Below, piece after piece: positions 36,340-45,269 of a stretch of 64,000 nucleotides of DNA. Position numbers and translations under genes: made by a program. Source of the DNA: Anaerolineales bacterium (GTDB lineage Bacteria; Chloroflexota; Anaerolineae; Anaerolineales; Villigracilaceae). Within the stretch, counting starts at the first letter, position 1. Each line of letters begins with the position of its first letter. The stretch is taken from assembly GCA_030583925.1 (NCBI GenBank), contig CP129482.1, positions 3,038,001-3,102,000 of the forward strand, read 5' to 3'. The notes under the pieces were generated by a model. The model saw only the letters and a program-made list of their open reading frames with translations. It had not been told where the DNA came from and searched no databases.

Positions 36340-37893
36340 CTCCTGCACATCCACGATTTCGCCGCCGTGTTGGATGGCGGTTGCGACCATGCCGTCTTGC
36401 GCCACGTGCGGAGGGATTTTGCCTTTGGCATTCGTCACCGTGCAACGGATGGACACGTCCACGCCGAATTGATCCTTGATCAGTTTTTGGATCGCTTCAA
36501 TTTGGTCGGGCTTGTCAATTTTCGACACCAGCACATCGCTCGCCAGTCCGAGAATGAGCGTGTTCTCATGCACGTCAATCATCCGCACCGAGTTCATCAA
36601 CGCCGAAAGATTCGCCTGCGACTTCGGCAACGCGGCGGACATCGGCTTCCATGCTTTGATGACATCGCCCACGTTCAAGATACTCTTCTCGACAGGACGC
36701 TTCGCATCGGACTCCGCTTCGGGCTGCGTCGCCGCTTGAGGGTTTGAACCAGCCTCAGGCTTGGTCCGACGCGGCGCTCCCTGTGGCGATGAGATCGAAG
36801 GTTGCGATGATTCCGTCGGAGCGTCCAACACATCCGCTAGCGCGAGTTCCAGGCTCAATGAGGGTTGCCAGCCGCCGCGCAGATCGGTGGCGGCGTTGTT
36901 GAACACTTTCATCATCCGCAAAACATCGCTTGTGGTGAAAGACTTGGCGTGCGCCTGCATCTGCTTCTTGACGTCGGCGGTCGCTTCGACTTGATTAGCG
37001 TTGCCCATTTGGATGAGCATCAGCCCGCGCAGATATTCGACGACCTGCCGCGCCAACGAACGCGGATCGGCTCCCGCGTCGAGCGCCTTGTGAATGGACT
37101 CAAGCCCGTGCGCGGGATCGTGATCGGCGATTGCGTTCAGCACGTCCAGCACCGATTGACTCGTGGCTGTGCCGAGGACTTGTTGCGCGAGCGCCAGAGT
37201 GATTCGTTCGCCCGTTGACGAAAGTTGATCGAGCAGAGACTGCGCGTCGCGCATCCCGCCCGCCGAGTTGCGCGCAATTTGAATCAACGCGTCGTCGTCG
37301 GCTTGGATGTTTTCGGCTTTGATGATGTGTTTGAGGTTGGCGACGATCTCGTCAACGGGAACGCGGCGGAACTCGTGACGCTGACAACGCGAGAGAACTG
37401 TCGCGGGGATTTTGTGAATCTCGGTGGTGGCTAACACGAAAATTGCATGAGGCGGCGGCTCTTCGAGAGTCTTGAGCAAGGCATTGAACGCCGCCGTCGA
37501 AAGCATGTGGACTTCGTCAATGATGTAAATTTTGTATTTGCCCTGCGACGGCGAGAAGTTGATCTTGTCGCGCAGGTCGCGGACATCGTCCACGGAAGTG
37601 TTGGACGCCGCGTCAATTTCGATCAGGTCGAGAAAACGATTCTCGTTGACGGCTTTGCAGTTTTCGCACTCGTTGTCGGGACGTTTGGTCGGGTCGGGAT
37701 TCGTGCAGTTGACCGCTTTCGCCAAGAGACGAGCCATCGTCGTTTTACCCGTCCCGCGCGAGCCTGCAAAGAGATACGCGTGCGCGACGCGGTCCGCCGC
37801 GATGGCGTTCTTGAGCGTGGTGACCACGTGGTCTTGTCCCACGACGGCATCCCATGATTGAGGTCGGTATTTTCGGTAGAGGGCTTGGGTCAT
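36337..37893 (-). CDS. dnaX: DNA polymerase III subunits gamma/tau
   Basis: A 518-residue clamp-loader ATPase. The N-terminus YRKYRPQSWDAVVGQDHV, Walker A GSRGTGKTT, zinc module CENC with an upstream Cys, Walker B IIDEVHMLS, sensor 1 ATTEIHKIPATVLSRCQRHEF and sensor 2 GGMRDAQSLLDQ are present. A Pro/Gln/Ala-rich linker (about 370-410) leads to a short tau-type C-terminal domain. It heads the dnaX-ybaB-recR cluster. Its stop codon lies in the downstream octamer array. Confidence 0.96.
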   Translation of the reverse strand: MTQALYRKYRPQSWDAVVGQDHVVTTLKNAIAADRVAHAYLFAGSRGTGKTTMARLLAKAVNCTNPDPTKRPDNECENCKAVNENRFLDLIEIDAASNTSVDDVRDLRDKINFSPSQGKYKIYIIDEVHMLSTAAFNALLKTLEEPPPHAIFVLATTEIHKIPATVLSRCQRHEFRRVPVDEIVANLKHIIKAENIQADDDALIQIARNSAGGMRDAQSLLDQLSSTGERITLALAQQVLGTATSQSVLDVLNAIADHDPAHGLESIHKALDAGADPRSLARQVVEYLRGLMLIQMGNANQVEATADVKKQMQAHAKSFTTSDVLRMMKVFNNAATDLRGGWQPSLSLELALADVLDAPTESSQPSISSPQGAPRRTKPEAGSNPQAATQPEAESDAKRPVEKSILNVGDVIKAWKPMSAALPKSQANLSALMNSVRMIDVHENTLILGLASDVLVSKIDKPDQIEAIQKLIKDQFGVDVSIRCTVTNAKGKIPPHVAQDGMVATAIQHGGEIVDVQE

Positions 37894-37906
37894 TTCATAT
37901 ATTCAC

Positions 37907-38047
37907 TGCTGGTTGAGTAGTCCCGCAATGCTTGTCGCGGGACGTATCGAAACCAGCAAGCAGTAAAGCAAATATTGTTCCAGAATTATTTTAGTAACCT
38001 GTGGTCTCGATACGGAGCGGACGATCACCGCTCCTACTCGACCACCG
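37907..38047. repeat. Two CTACTCGACC/GGT(T)TCGATACG palindromes in opposite orientation
   Basis: Element 1 (37907-37958) pairs TGCTGGTT with AACCAGCA and TCCCGC with GCGGGA. Element 2 (38001-38047) pairs GGTCTCGATACGGAGCGG with CCGCTCCTACTCGACC imperfectly. The shared motif (GAGTAG or CTACTCG, and CGTATCG or CGATACG) is inverted between the two. They fill the gap upstream of dnaX. Confidence 0.75.
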
Positions 38048-38053
38048 AGGTAT

Positions 38054-38545
38054 TTACGGCGCTTGATACACCGCGCGGACGTTCCCGCTTGGGTCGAGTA
38101 GTTGCGCCTCCTCGCCCGATTGCCAGATGGGTTCGGTCTCGCCCCAGTATAAATCAATGACGGTGTTCGTTCCAGCAATCGTATGGATCTGCACCGCGCC
38201 GCCGCTGTTCAAAGTGAGATTGGGGAAGACAAAAATATTTCGATCCGAGTCTTGCAGTTGCCAACCCGCCAGATTCAACGGTTCATCGCCCGCGTTGCGG
38301 ACGACGACCGACTCGGCGGTCAACGTCCCTGCGCCGACGAGACTGACGATCTCCACGGGGATGTCCACTTGCGGGTTGAACGCGGCTGGGGTGGCTGAGT
38401 CAAGTTGAGCGGGCGGGGCAGGCTGAATCGGGGAAAGAACCGCCTGTCTATAGTTGCGGTCATACCAGAAAAGGATCGCGCCGGTCACACAGGCAGATAT
38501 AAAAACGTTCAACAACAAGTAAAGAAGAAGTCGGCGGCGATCCAT
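38054..38545 (-). CDS. Membrane-anchored lamin-tail (LTD)-like domain protein
   Basis: A 163-residue protein with an N-terminal membrane helix (about 7-27), a Pro/Ala-rich spacer, and a C-terminal beta-sandwich with the LTD pattern: VVVRNAGDEPLNLAGWQLQD, FVFPNLTLNSGGAVQIHT and EEAQLLDPSGNVRAVYQ. LTD domains in bacteria are extracellular adhesion or binding modules. TATGAT (minus strand, 38555-38560) ends 9 nt before the ATG. Confidence 0.8.
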   Translation of the reverse strand: MDRRRLLLYLLLNVFISACVTGAILFWYDRNYRQAVLSPIQPAPPAQLDSATPAAFNPQVDIPVEIVSLVGAGTLTAESVVVRNAGDEPLNLAGWQLQDSDRNIFVFPNLTLNSGGAVQIHTIAGTNTVIDLYWGETEPIWQSGEEAQLLDPSGNVRAVYQAP

Positions 38546-38586
38546 CGTGATTGAATCATAGCACAGATTACCGCCAAGTAAAATAA

Positions 38587-38616
38587 AAATCCTGCGCTCG
38601 AACGAACGCAGGATTT
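38587..38616 (-). terminator. Intrinsic terminator after the lipoprotein gene
   Basis: Arms AAATCCTGCG and CGCAGGATTT (10 bp) with a 10-nt loop; on the minus strand the stem is followed by TTTTATTTTA. It is 18 nt past the lipoprotein stop and upstream of the LTD gene. Confidence 0.85.
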
Positions 38617-38633
38617 GATTTCAACGGCAGGCA

Positions 38634-39284
38634 TTACGGAAGGCGCGTCACCTGAAAATCGTCGAAGGAAACATTCGCGCCGGATTGTTGCTCCTCGCCG
38701 CTCCACACGAACAAGGCGACATTACCAGTGGTGTAGGTTGTGTCCACCGCGCTGGCAACTTGCGAACCGTTCACGTACAACGTGAGTGTGCCATTGCTAG
38801 CGCAATCAGCGCCCACGCGGTACGAGGATTGGTTCACTGGGATGAGATCCGAATTCGCCCACGAATCATTGTTGGTGAGGAAGACATCATCCGAAGCCAC
38901 TTGCGATCTTCCGATGGCATACTGACCCGCCGGAGTAATAGCAAAGTAATACGAAACATTGGTAACCTGCATATTACAAATAACGCCGAACGCAGTAGTG
39001 GTATCGGCGCTGCTATTAAGAGCGGTCACTTCGACGTGAATATTCGAGTAATCTTCGTCGTTGGGCGTGCTCCATACAAAATAATTCGTTTTGAAGACAA
39101 GGAACTGCAACGCATTGTTCGCATATTCCACCGAACTATCCGCGTCGGTGCCGGTGCCCCATGTCGCATCCGAGAAATCATCACTCAAGACCACGTTGCT
39201 TCCCACACCGCCGGGCAATTGGCAGGCAAGCGCGGCAACCGCCAGCGCGGCGAGGGCAAAAAATAAACGACGACTAATTTTCAT
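38634..39284 (-). CDS. Lipoprotein with concanavalin/LamG-like domain
   Basis: A 216-residue secreted lipoprotein. The signal peptide ends in the lipobox LAALAC with lipidation at about C21. The remainder begins VVLSDDFSDATWGTGTD and is beta-rich (NNALQFLVF, YYFAITPAGQYAIGR, GTLTLYVNGSQVASA), ending in a SFDDFQVTRL strand. This matches the jelly-roll family-16/LamG-like binding domains seen in Anaerolineae lipoproteins. No catalytic motif is evident. The start has an AAAGGAGAATGTGAA ribosome site, and a strong terminator follows. Confidence 0.8.
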   Translation of the reverse strand: MKISRRLFFALAALAVAALACQLPGGVGSNVVLSDDFSDATWGTGTDADSSVEYANNALQFLVFKTNYFVWSTPNDEDYSNIHVEVTALNSSADTTTAFGVICNMQVTNVSYYFAITPAGQYAIGRSQVASDDVFLTNNDSWANSDLIPVNQSSYRVGADCASNGTLTLYVNGSQVASAVDTTYTTGNVALFVWSGEEQQSGANVSFDDFQVTRLP

Positions 39285-39372
39285 TTCACATTCTCCTTTT
39301 GATAAGTTGGGCGATATTGTATCATTGCAATTCTAGATTCGGATGGTACTGCATGGGGATTTCATCCAGAAT

Positions 39373-40326
39373 TCAACGACTCAGCGCCAGCGCGACCCAA
39401 TCGCCGATTTGACCTCTCCGCTTCAACTTCAGACCTTTTGCCTGCGCCGCCCCTAGGACGTTTTCTTCCTGCTCTTGCAGGATGCCACTTAGGATAAGCG
39501 CGCCTTCGGCTTCGACCAACTCCGCCAACCCCGCGTCAAACAAGCGGATGATGACCGGCGCGAGGATGTTCGCCACAACCAGCGGCGCGGACTTGAACGG
39601 GAACTTCCCATCGAGTATCTCCTTCACCGAGCCAACGCCGAGGATCAACTCCTCCCCCACTTCATTGAGATCCGCGTTCTCACGCGAGTTCTTCACCGAC
39701 TCCTCATCAATATCCACTGCGAGGACTTGCTTCGCACCAAGTTTCAGCGCGGCGATGGAGAGGATGCCTGAGCCGCAACCGACATCTATAACCGACGATG
39801 GACGATGGACAATGGACGATGATGATTCATGGTCAATCGTCTGCGGTTTATCGTCGAAATGCTTCTCCATCAACTCCAAACACAACTGCGTCGTCGGGTG
39901 TGTTCCCGTCCCAAACGCCATGCCGGGATCGATCTTAATGGCTACACGATTCGGTTCCGGCGATTCCATCCACGCGGGCAGGATGAGGAGTCGCTCGCCG
40001 ATGCGAATCGGCTGATAGTGTTGTTTCCAAGCCTCCATCCAGTTTTGATCCGCAATCTGCTTGTAAACGGGAGTCGGCAACGGCTGAATCATCCCCAAAT
40101 AAAAAAGCGACTCTTCGAGTCGTTGCCGTGTCTCTTCAAGTTGGTCGTTCGCCTCCAAATACGCACGGACGGTGATCGGTCCTGTCGGCGTGCCCGCGTC
40201 TTCCTCATCGTTGTACTTGACGCCCTGCTCGGTCATCACGCCGTTGGGAGCGAACCGCGCGAACACATCTGCCACCGATTCGGCGAGTTCACCGTCCACG
40301 GTCATCGAGACTTCAAGCCAGTTCAT
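39373..40326 (-). CDS. prmA: Ribosomal protein L11 methyltransferase
   Basis: A 317-residue enzyme that trimethylates ribosomal protein L11. The N-terminal domain starts NWLEVSMTV; the catalytic part has the FGTGTHPTTQLCLELM motif, SAM motif I VIDVGCGSGILSIAALKLGA, VDIDEESV and VVANILAPVI. Between CLELM and motif I, residues about 165-178 (SSSSIVHRPSSV) are encoded by a GAC(G/A)ATG heptamer array, lengthening a loop next to the SAM site. The start overlaps the 3' end of an upstream NUDIX gene by 14 nt. Confidence 0.94.
   Translation of the reverse strand: MNWLEVSMTVDGELAESVADVFARFAPNGVMTEQGVKYNDEEDAGTPTGPITVRAYLEANDQLEETRQRLEESLFYLGMIQPLPTPVYKQIADQNWMEAWKQHYQPIRIGERLLILPAWMESPEPNRVAIKIDPGMAFGTGTHPTTQLCLELMEKHFDDKPQTIDHESSSSIVHRPSSVIDVGCGSGILSIAALKLGAKQVLAVDIDEESVKNSRENADLNEVGEELILGVGSVKEILDGKFPFKSAPLVVANILAPVIIRLFDAGLAELVEAEGALILSGILQEQEENVLGAAQAKGLKLKRRGQIGDWVALALSR
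39794..39821. repeat. Heptamer array inside prmA
   Basis: Four units in register: GACGATG, GACGATG, GACAATG, GACGATG. A related array lies inside the M20 peptidase gene (57584-57639). Confidence 0.88.
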
Positions 40327-40780
40327 GTTTGAATAATTCCTCGTGAACGGATCGGATCAAATCTTTCTCATCGAACAACATCGGCGGTAAGTCGTTCACG
40401 TCGAAATATCGAATCTCTGAAATTTCGTAGGTCGGTTTGAATTCGCCACTCACGATACTACACAAATAGATCAGGCTGACGTGATGATAATGCGACGAAC
40501 TCTCGCCGCGCAACAATCGCTCGACTTTTGCCGTCATCCCCGTCTCCTCGTGAATCTCGCGCAGGATTCCATCTTCGGGTTGTTCGTCATATTCCAACGC
40601 TCCCGCAGGGATGCCCCACGCCAGTTTGCGATACGTGTGTTTGAACAACAGGATACGCCCGCGCTCGTCGAAGATCAACGCCGCCACCGCCACGATAAAC
40701 TTCGGACGAAACAACTTCGCCGCCAGCACATGCATCCACTGAGGGAATATTTTCCAAATTCGCAACAAGATTTTCATCAT
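40313..40780 (-). CDS. NUDIX hydrolase
   Basis: A 155-residue NUDIX protein. The NUDIX box is complete: GALEYDEQPEDGILREIHEETG (G-x5-E-x7-REUxEExG). An N-terminal amphipathic or hydrophobic helix (MMKILLRIWKIFPQWMHVLAAKLF) may bind membrane. It cleaves a nucleoside diphosphate linked to an unknown group. The gene overlaps prmA by 14 nt. TATAAT (40793-40798, minus strand) lies 12 nt before the first ATG. Confidence 0.9.
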   Translation of the reverse strand: MMKILLRIWKIFPQWMHVLAAKLFRPKFIVAVAALIFDERGRILLFKHTYRKLAWGIPAGALEYDEQPEDGILREIHEETGMTAKVERLLRGESSSHYHHVSLIYLCSIVSGEFKPTYEISEIRYFDVNDLPPMLFDEKDLIRSVHEELFKHELA

Positions 40781-40810
40781 AAAAGTCCCCGCATTATAAG
40801 GTATGCCAAC

Positions 40811-41290
40811 TCATATTTTCCGATCTTCTAATTCTTGATAATTCAGGTCAACGCGTGTCGGATCAACAAAGTATGCCCGATACGTAACTTCTCCTGAAAA
40901 CGCAAGCATTGTTTTCAATCGACCGTAGATGGCATGACGTTTCACTCTCAATAAAACTTCGTTACGATCGACCCATTCCACTTGTGAACTTTCCTCACTT
41001 GCGCTTGGTTCTCCAGAAATATATTCACATATGAAGTCCATCATTACGATAGAGGGCTTTCGTGTGTTTGAATACACACCTATCAAGGATTTTGGGCGCA
41101 CAATAATCCCCGTTTCTTCGAGCACCTCTCGCTCAAGCGCATGTGTCAAAGTCTCGCTCTCTTCTACCTGCCCACCGGGAAACTCCCAATCACCGTAACG
41201 CGGACTTTTCAACATCAGAATTTGCCCCTGTTCGTTGATTACAAACGCGCCAACAGCGACAATGTGCATTGGATAGATTGATTTTGTCAT
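40811..41290 (-). CDS. NUDIX hydrolase
   Basis: A 159-residue NUDIX protein with box GGQVEESETLTHALEREVLEETG. The core VAVGAFVINEQGQILMLKSPRYGDWEFPGG is typical of MutT-like enzymes. The substrate is unknown. The ATG at 41290 is supported by TATAAA (41297-41302, minus strand) 6 nt upstream; a longer frame to 41389 would cross the terminator hairpin at 41317-41340. It is not closely similar to the adjacent NUDIX protein beyond the box. Confidence 0.9.
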   Translation of the reverse strand: MTKSIYPMHIVAVGAFVINEQGQILMLKSPRYGDWEFPGGQVEESETLTHALEREVLEETGIIVRPKSLIGVYSNTRKPSIVMMDFICEYISGEPSASEESSQVEWVDRNEVLLRVKRHAIYGRLKTMLAFSGEVTYRAYFVDPTRVDLNYQELEDRKI

Positions 41291-41316
41291 ATCTCGTTTA
41301 TAGCACAAAACAAAAA

Positions 41317-41340
41317 ACGAGCGGTCTCTCCTCCGCTCGT
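41317..41340 (-). terminator. Intrinsic terminator after the UbiA gene
   Basis: Minus strand ACGAGCGG, 8-nt loop, CCGCTCGT, followed by TTTTTTG. It ends the transcript of the prenyltransferase gene. A hairpin of almost the same sequence is at 44027-44048 after dnaJ. Confidence 0.87.
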
Positions 41341-41396
41341 CAGTTTCAATTCTCCGCTTACCAGCTCCCGGCGGATTCTTCGTCAGCACGACTGGG

Positions 41397-42437
41397 CTAC
41401 CGCCAAAATGTCGGGATGAAAGTACGCAACGCCGTATCCACGATCAACGCCAGCACGAAATAATTGCTGAACGCGCGGTTATGCACAAAACACACCGTGG
41501 AAAACCAACGGGGCCAGATCGGATATCCCGCCGGCGGCTGGCTCGGACGCGGCTTTGAAAGGCGTTGGAGTGCGACCAGCGCCGGTTTATAAGCAAGGAA
41601 GACCAACAGCATCACCGGCGTAAAGAAGTGGATTGCAAACACAAGGTAGAGCATAATGGCGTACGAGATGAGAATCGAGCCCATCGTCACGTAACGAGCC
41701 AGCGTCTCGCCAAGCAGGACGGGCAGTGTCCGCACGCCTTTGAGTGCGTCCTCTTTTGCTTTATCCGTATGCTTGCCGACATTGATGCTCATCACGTTCA
41801 ACCCGACGGGCAAGCTGGCGATGACTACCGTCCAGCTCCAGACGCCGGTCAACACGTAGAACACGCCGCCGATCATCAACGGTCCCCAAATCACAAAGAT
41901 GGATAACTCGCCGATGCCGATGTATTTCAACGGATAGGTATAAAATAGCAGGATGAACGCGCCCACACCGAACAGCCAGGCAACGACCGGCGCAAAATCG
42001 GTGATGTACAACGCGTACAAGCCGGAGAGCGCGGCGAGCAGTCCGCTCACGCCAAACCAGAGCAGATGCGTGGATTTATCCCAGAATCCCTGCGCCAGCG
42101 GATGCACGCCATACTGGGTACGGAAGTAATTATCCTTGTCAATGCCGCGGCTAAAATCCGTATAATCGTTGATCAGATTATTCGTGCCGTGCGCGATGAA
42201 AAGTCCCAGCGTGAGGATGCACCAAGTGAGGAAGTTGAAGGCGCCGTTGTTCGCCCGCAGGTATTGCCAGGCTAACAATCCGCCGATCAAGCCCGAGTAC
42301 AGCGTGACCGTTCCAACGGCGGAGCGGGTGGCGATGAACCATTTGGAAAGAACGTCGAGCGCGTCCCAATCTTTTTTGTCTTCCATTTGGATCAACTGCG
42401 AAAGCGATTTGCGCCACATGGCAAATGTTGAATTCAT
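41397..42437 (-). CDS. UbiA-family prenyltransferase
   Basis: A 346-residue polytopic membrane protein with about eight to nine helices. The first Asp-rich motif is NLINDYTDFSRGIDKD (NDxxDxxxD type), and the second region is VGKHTDKAKEDALKGVRTLPVLLG. It transfers a polyprenyl chain to an aromatic acceptor, as in menaquinone synthesis (MenA-like); which acceptor is not certain. The ATG at 42437 follows AAAGGAGACCCAG. The gene diverges from a PLP-dependent lyase. Confidence 0.85.
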   Translation of the reverse strand: MNSTFAMWRKSLSQLIQMEDKKDWDALDVLSKWFIATRSAVGTVTLYSGLIGGLLAWQYLRANNGAFNFLTWCILTLGLFIAHGTNNLINDYTDFSRGIDKDNYFRTQYGVHPLAQGFWDKSTHLLWFGVSGLLAALSGLYALYITDFAPVVAWLFGVGAFILLFYTYPLKYIGIGELSIFVIWGPLMIGGVFYVLTGVWSWTVVIASLPVGLNVMSINVGKHTDKAKEDALKGVRTLPVLLGETLARYVTMGSILISYAIMLYLVFAIHFFTPVMLLVFLAYKPALVALQRLSKPRPSQPPAGYPIWPRWFSTVCFVHNRAFSNYFVLALIVDTALRTFIPTFWR

Positions 42438-42474
42438 CTGGGTCTCCTTTGTCGAACGAAAAATATTGAAACAA

Positions 42475-42504
42475 ATTATATACCGAAGACAGCGGCTCGG
42501 ACAA
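42475..42504 (-). promoter_or_regulatory. Probable promoter of the UbiA gene
   Basis: Minus strand TTGTCC (42499-42504), 18-nt spacer, TATAAT (42475-42480), about 38 nt before the start codon. Confidence 0.6.
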
Positions 42505-42560
42505 TAAAAGAAGGATATCGGTTGCACAGCCGCCCGTTTCACCAAACTCAAGGAGTTATC

Positions 42561-43991
42561 ATGCACATCCCCCAAACCGGGCTTTCCAAACAGGAAATCC
42601 TAGCCACCCTGCAAGCCTTCAAAACCCGCGACATGGACTGGAAAGCGGGCAAGGTGTTCGGCTATGTTTACAACCCAGGCGAGGATCCCGCCGAAGTGAT
42701 GAAAGAAGCGTATCTTGCCTACCTCACCGAAAACGGACTCGACCCGACCGTCTTTCCCTCCCTGCTCAAAGTGGAAACCGACGTTGTCCGCATGATCGCC
42801 ACGCTTTTGCGCGGCGATTCCAACGTGGTGGGGAATCTCACCTCCGGTGGAACCGAATCGATCATGCTGGCGGTGAAGACCGCGCGCGACCAAGCCCGCG
42901 TCGAAAAGCCGCAGATCCGGGAACCGGAAATGATTCTGCCCAGGACCGCGCACGCCGCCTTCCACAAAGCCGCGCATTATCTCAGCGTTAAACCTGTGGT
43001 GGTGGAGATTGACCCCGCCACGTTCAAAGTCCGCGCCGAGGATATGGAAAAGGCGATCACCGCCAATACGATTCTGCTGGTCGCGTCTGCGCCGAATTAT
43101 TCACAGGGCGTGATCGACCCCATTGCGGACATAGGCCGTCTCGCGCAAAAACACAACCTGCTCTTTCACGTTGACGGCTGTGTGGGCGGCATCCATCTTT
43201 CGTTCATGCGAAAACTTGGGTACGACATTCCCGACTTCGATTTCAGCGTGCCGGGCGTAACGTCCATTTCCGCCGACATGCACAAGTACGGTTACGCCGC
43301 CAAGGGCTGTTCAGTTGTGATGTATCGCAGTAAGGAACTGCGTAAATATCAGATCTTCGCCTGTAGCGACACGCTGGGCTACACCCTCATCAACCCCACC
43401 GTGTTGAGCAGTAAAAGCGGCGGTCCATCTGCGGGCGCGTGGGCAATCATCCATTTCCTCGGCGAAGAGGGTTATAGCCGCATCATCAAGACTGTGCAGG
43501 ACGCGACTAAAAAACTAATTGACGGAATCAACGCCATCCCCGGCTTGCGCGTGCTGGGACAACCCGTCATGTGCATGTTCTCCTTCGCTTCGGACGAAAT
43601 CAACGTTTACCAACTGGCGGATGAAATGGGCAAGCGCGGCTGGTATTTGCAGGGACAGTTCTCCACGCCTCTTACTTCCCGCAACCTGCACATCTCGGTC
43701 AACTTTGGCAACGCCGACAGCGCCGACGCCCTGCTCAGCGACCTGCGCGCCTGTGTCGAAATTGTCAAAGCCAAACCGCCGATCGACGCGGACGCGATCA
43801 AAGCCCTGATCGGCGCAGCGCTTCACAGTCCGGACCCCGAAGCGGCTTTCAATCAACTTGCCGCCTCCGCCGGGTTGACCGGAACAAGCCTCCCCAGCGA
43901 ACTGGCGTTCATCAACGAAGCGTTGGACGCCCTGCCCGACTCCGTTTGCAATCTGATCTTGACCAATTTCTTCAACGATTTGTATGTGTGA
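42561..43991 (+). CDS. PLP-dependent decarboxylase/sphingosine-1-phosphate lyase-like enzyme
   Basis: A 476-residue fold-type I PLP enzyme. The VGNLTSGGTESIMLAVKTAR block binds the cofactor phosphate, HVDGCVGG holds the PLP-pyridine Asp, and K242 in SADMHKYGYAAKG forms the Schiff base. The sequence style, including the DYRTRRD-less N-terminus and GCVGG, is that of sphingosine-1-phosphate lyases, which split long-chain base phosphates into phosphoethanolamine and an aldehyde. A glutamate-decarboxylase-like role cannot be excluded. The start follows AAGGAGTTATC. It diverges from the UbiA gene. Confidence 0.87.
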   Translation: MHIPQTGLSKQEILATLQAFKTRDMDWKAGKVFGYVYNPGEDPAEVMKEAYLAYLTENGLDPTVFPSLLKVETDVVRMIATLLRGDSNVVGNLTSGGTESIMLAVKTARDQARVEKPQIREPEMILPRTAHAAFHKAAHYLSVKPVVVEIDPATFKVRAEDMEKAITANTILLVASAPNYSQGVIDPIADIGRLAQKHNLLFHVDGCVGGIHLSFMRKLGYDIPDFDFSVPGVTSISADMHKYGYAAKGCSVVMYRSKELRKYQIFACSDTLGYTLINPTVLSSKSGGPSAGAWAIIHFLGEEGYSRIIKTVQDATKKLIDGINAIPGLRVLGQPVMCMFSFASDEINVYQLADEMGKRGWYLQGQFSTPLTSRNLHISVNFGNADSADALLSDLRACVEIVKAKPPIDADAIKALIGAALHSPDPEAAFNQLAASAGLTGTSLPSELAFINEALDALPDSVCNLILTNFFNDLYV

Positions 43992-44026
43992 TTACCCCGC
44001 GCCGAATCCCGATGATAGACAAAAAA

Positions 44027-44048
44027 CGAGCGAACCCTCCTCCGCTCG
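44027..44048 (-). terminator. Intrinsic terminator of the hrcA-grpE-dnaK-dnaJ operon
   Basis: Minus strand CGAGCG, loop, CGCTCG, then TTTTTTG (44021-44026). It lies downstream of dnaJ and of the heptamer array at 44050-44117, and is close in sequence to the terminator at 41317-41340. Confidence 0.75.
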
Positions 44049-44049
44049 C

Positions 44050-44117
44050 CAATCTCCAATCTCCAGTCTCTAATCTCCAACCCTCCCCTCCCTCAATTAC
44101 CACTTACCAATTACCCA
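44050..44117. repeat. Heptamer array (CCAATCT) after dnaJ
   Basis: Units CCAATCT, CCAATCT, CCAGTCT, CTAATCT, CCAACCCT and then CAATTAC, CACTTAC, CAATTAC. Its end supplies the dnaJ TAA stop (44111-44113) on the minus strand. Confidence 0.83.
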
Positions 44118-45232
44118 CCCCCAAACGTCTCCCCCAACCAATCCAAGAACCCCTTCTCCTGTGGCTTCACCGTCGTGCCTAAACTCTCCGCCAACTTCTC
44201 GAACAACTCGCGTTGCTCCTTCGTCAACTTGGTCGGTACCGCTACATTGACCAGCACCAACTGATCGCCGCGTCCGCTCCGCCGCACGAACGGCACGCCT
44301 TTATTCCGCAAATGGAATACTTTGCCAGGCTGAGTCCCTGCAGGGATTTTCAACTTCTCATCGCCGTCAATCGTCGGCACGTGAATCTCCGCTCCCAACA
44401 CTGCCTGCGCCACGTTGATATCGAGATTCAACAAAATATCGTTCTCGCGCCGCTTGAAAAATTTATGCGGCTTAACATCCAGCACGAGATACACACTCCC
44501 ATTCGGACCGCCATTCTCGCCAGGACTTCCCTCCCCCGTCAAACGAATTTGCGTTCCCACATCCACGCCCGCAGGGATTTGCACCTTCTTCTTTACCTTC
44601 TTGCGCTCCAACCCACCGCCGCGACAAGTCTTGCACGGAGTGGAGATCGTCTCGCCGCGCCCATTACAAGTCGGGCAAGTGGACGACTGCACCATCTGAC
44701 CGAGAAACGTTTGCCGCACCGTCCGCACTTCGCCTTGACCGTTACACGTCGCGCACTTCACAGGCGACGTGCCAGGCTCCGCGCCGTTACCGCCGCAATG
44801 CGAACAAGTTTCGTCGCGCGCAAACTCGATCTCTTTTTCCACGCCAAACACCGACTCTTCAAACGTCAGCGTGACCTGCATTTGCATGTCGCGCCCGCGT
44901 CGCGGCGACCGACGTGAACGTCCGCCCCCCGTCGAAAATCCAAACCCTCGGAACAAATCCTCAAAAATATCGCCGAAGTCCGACGTGTAATCGTGGAAGC
45001 CGCCCGCGCCGCCCAGTCCCGCCTTGCCGAAACGGTCGTAGCGCGCCCGCTTGTCCGCGTCCGAAAGAACGCCGTACGCTTCGTTGATCTCCTTGAACTT
45101 TTCCTCCGCGCCCTCGTCCTTGTTCACATCGGGATGATACTGGCGCGCGAGTTTACGGAACGCGCCTTTGATCTCGTCATCGCTCGCGTTCCGTCCCACA
45201 CCTAGAGTGTCGTAATAATCTCGATCAGACAT
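44111..45232 (-). CDS. dnaJ: Chaperone DnaJ
   Basis: A 373-residue type I J-protein that delivers clients to DnaK and stimulates its ATPase. J domain 1-70 with the [11 protein letters not shown] motif, Gly/Phe-rich region about 75-110, four CxxCxGxG zinc repeats ([32 protein letters not shown]), then the client-binding and dimerisation domains. The ATG at 45232 is preferred to a TTG at 45244. It is the last gene of the heat-shock operon. Confidence 0.97.
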   Translation of the reverse strand: MSDRDYYDTLGVGRNASDDEIKGAFRKLARQYHPDVNKDEGAEEKFKEINEAYGVLSDADKRARYDRFGKAGLGGAGGFHDYTSDFGDIFEDLFRGFGFSTGGGRSRRSPRRGRDMQMQVTLTFEESVFGVEKEIEFARDETCSHCGGNGAEPGTSPVKCATCNGQGEVRTVRQTFLGQMVQSSTCPTCNGRGETISTPCKTCRGGGLERKKVKKKVQIPAGVDVGTQIRLTGEGSPGENGGPNGSVYLVLDVKPHKFFKRRENDILLNLDINVAQAVLGAEIHVPTIDGDEKLKIPAGTQPGKVFHLRNKGVPFVRRSGRGDQLVLVNVAVPTKLTKEQRELFEKLAESLGTTVKPQEKGFLDWLGETFGGG

Positions 45233-45269
45233 ACTTCTCAACAAGTAGACAGTGGCTACTCACCACTTT

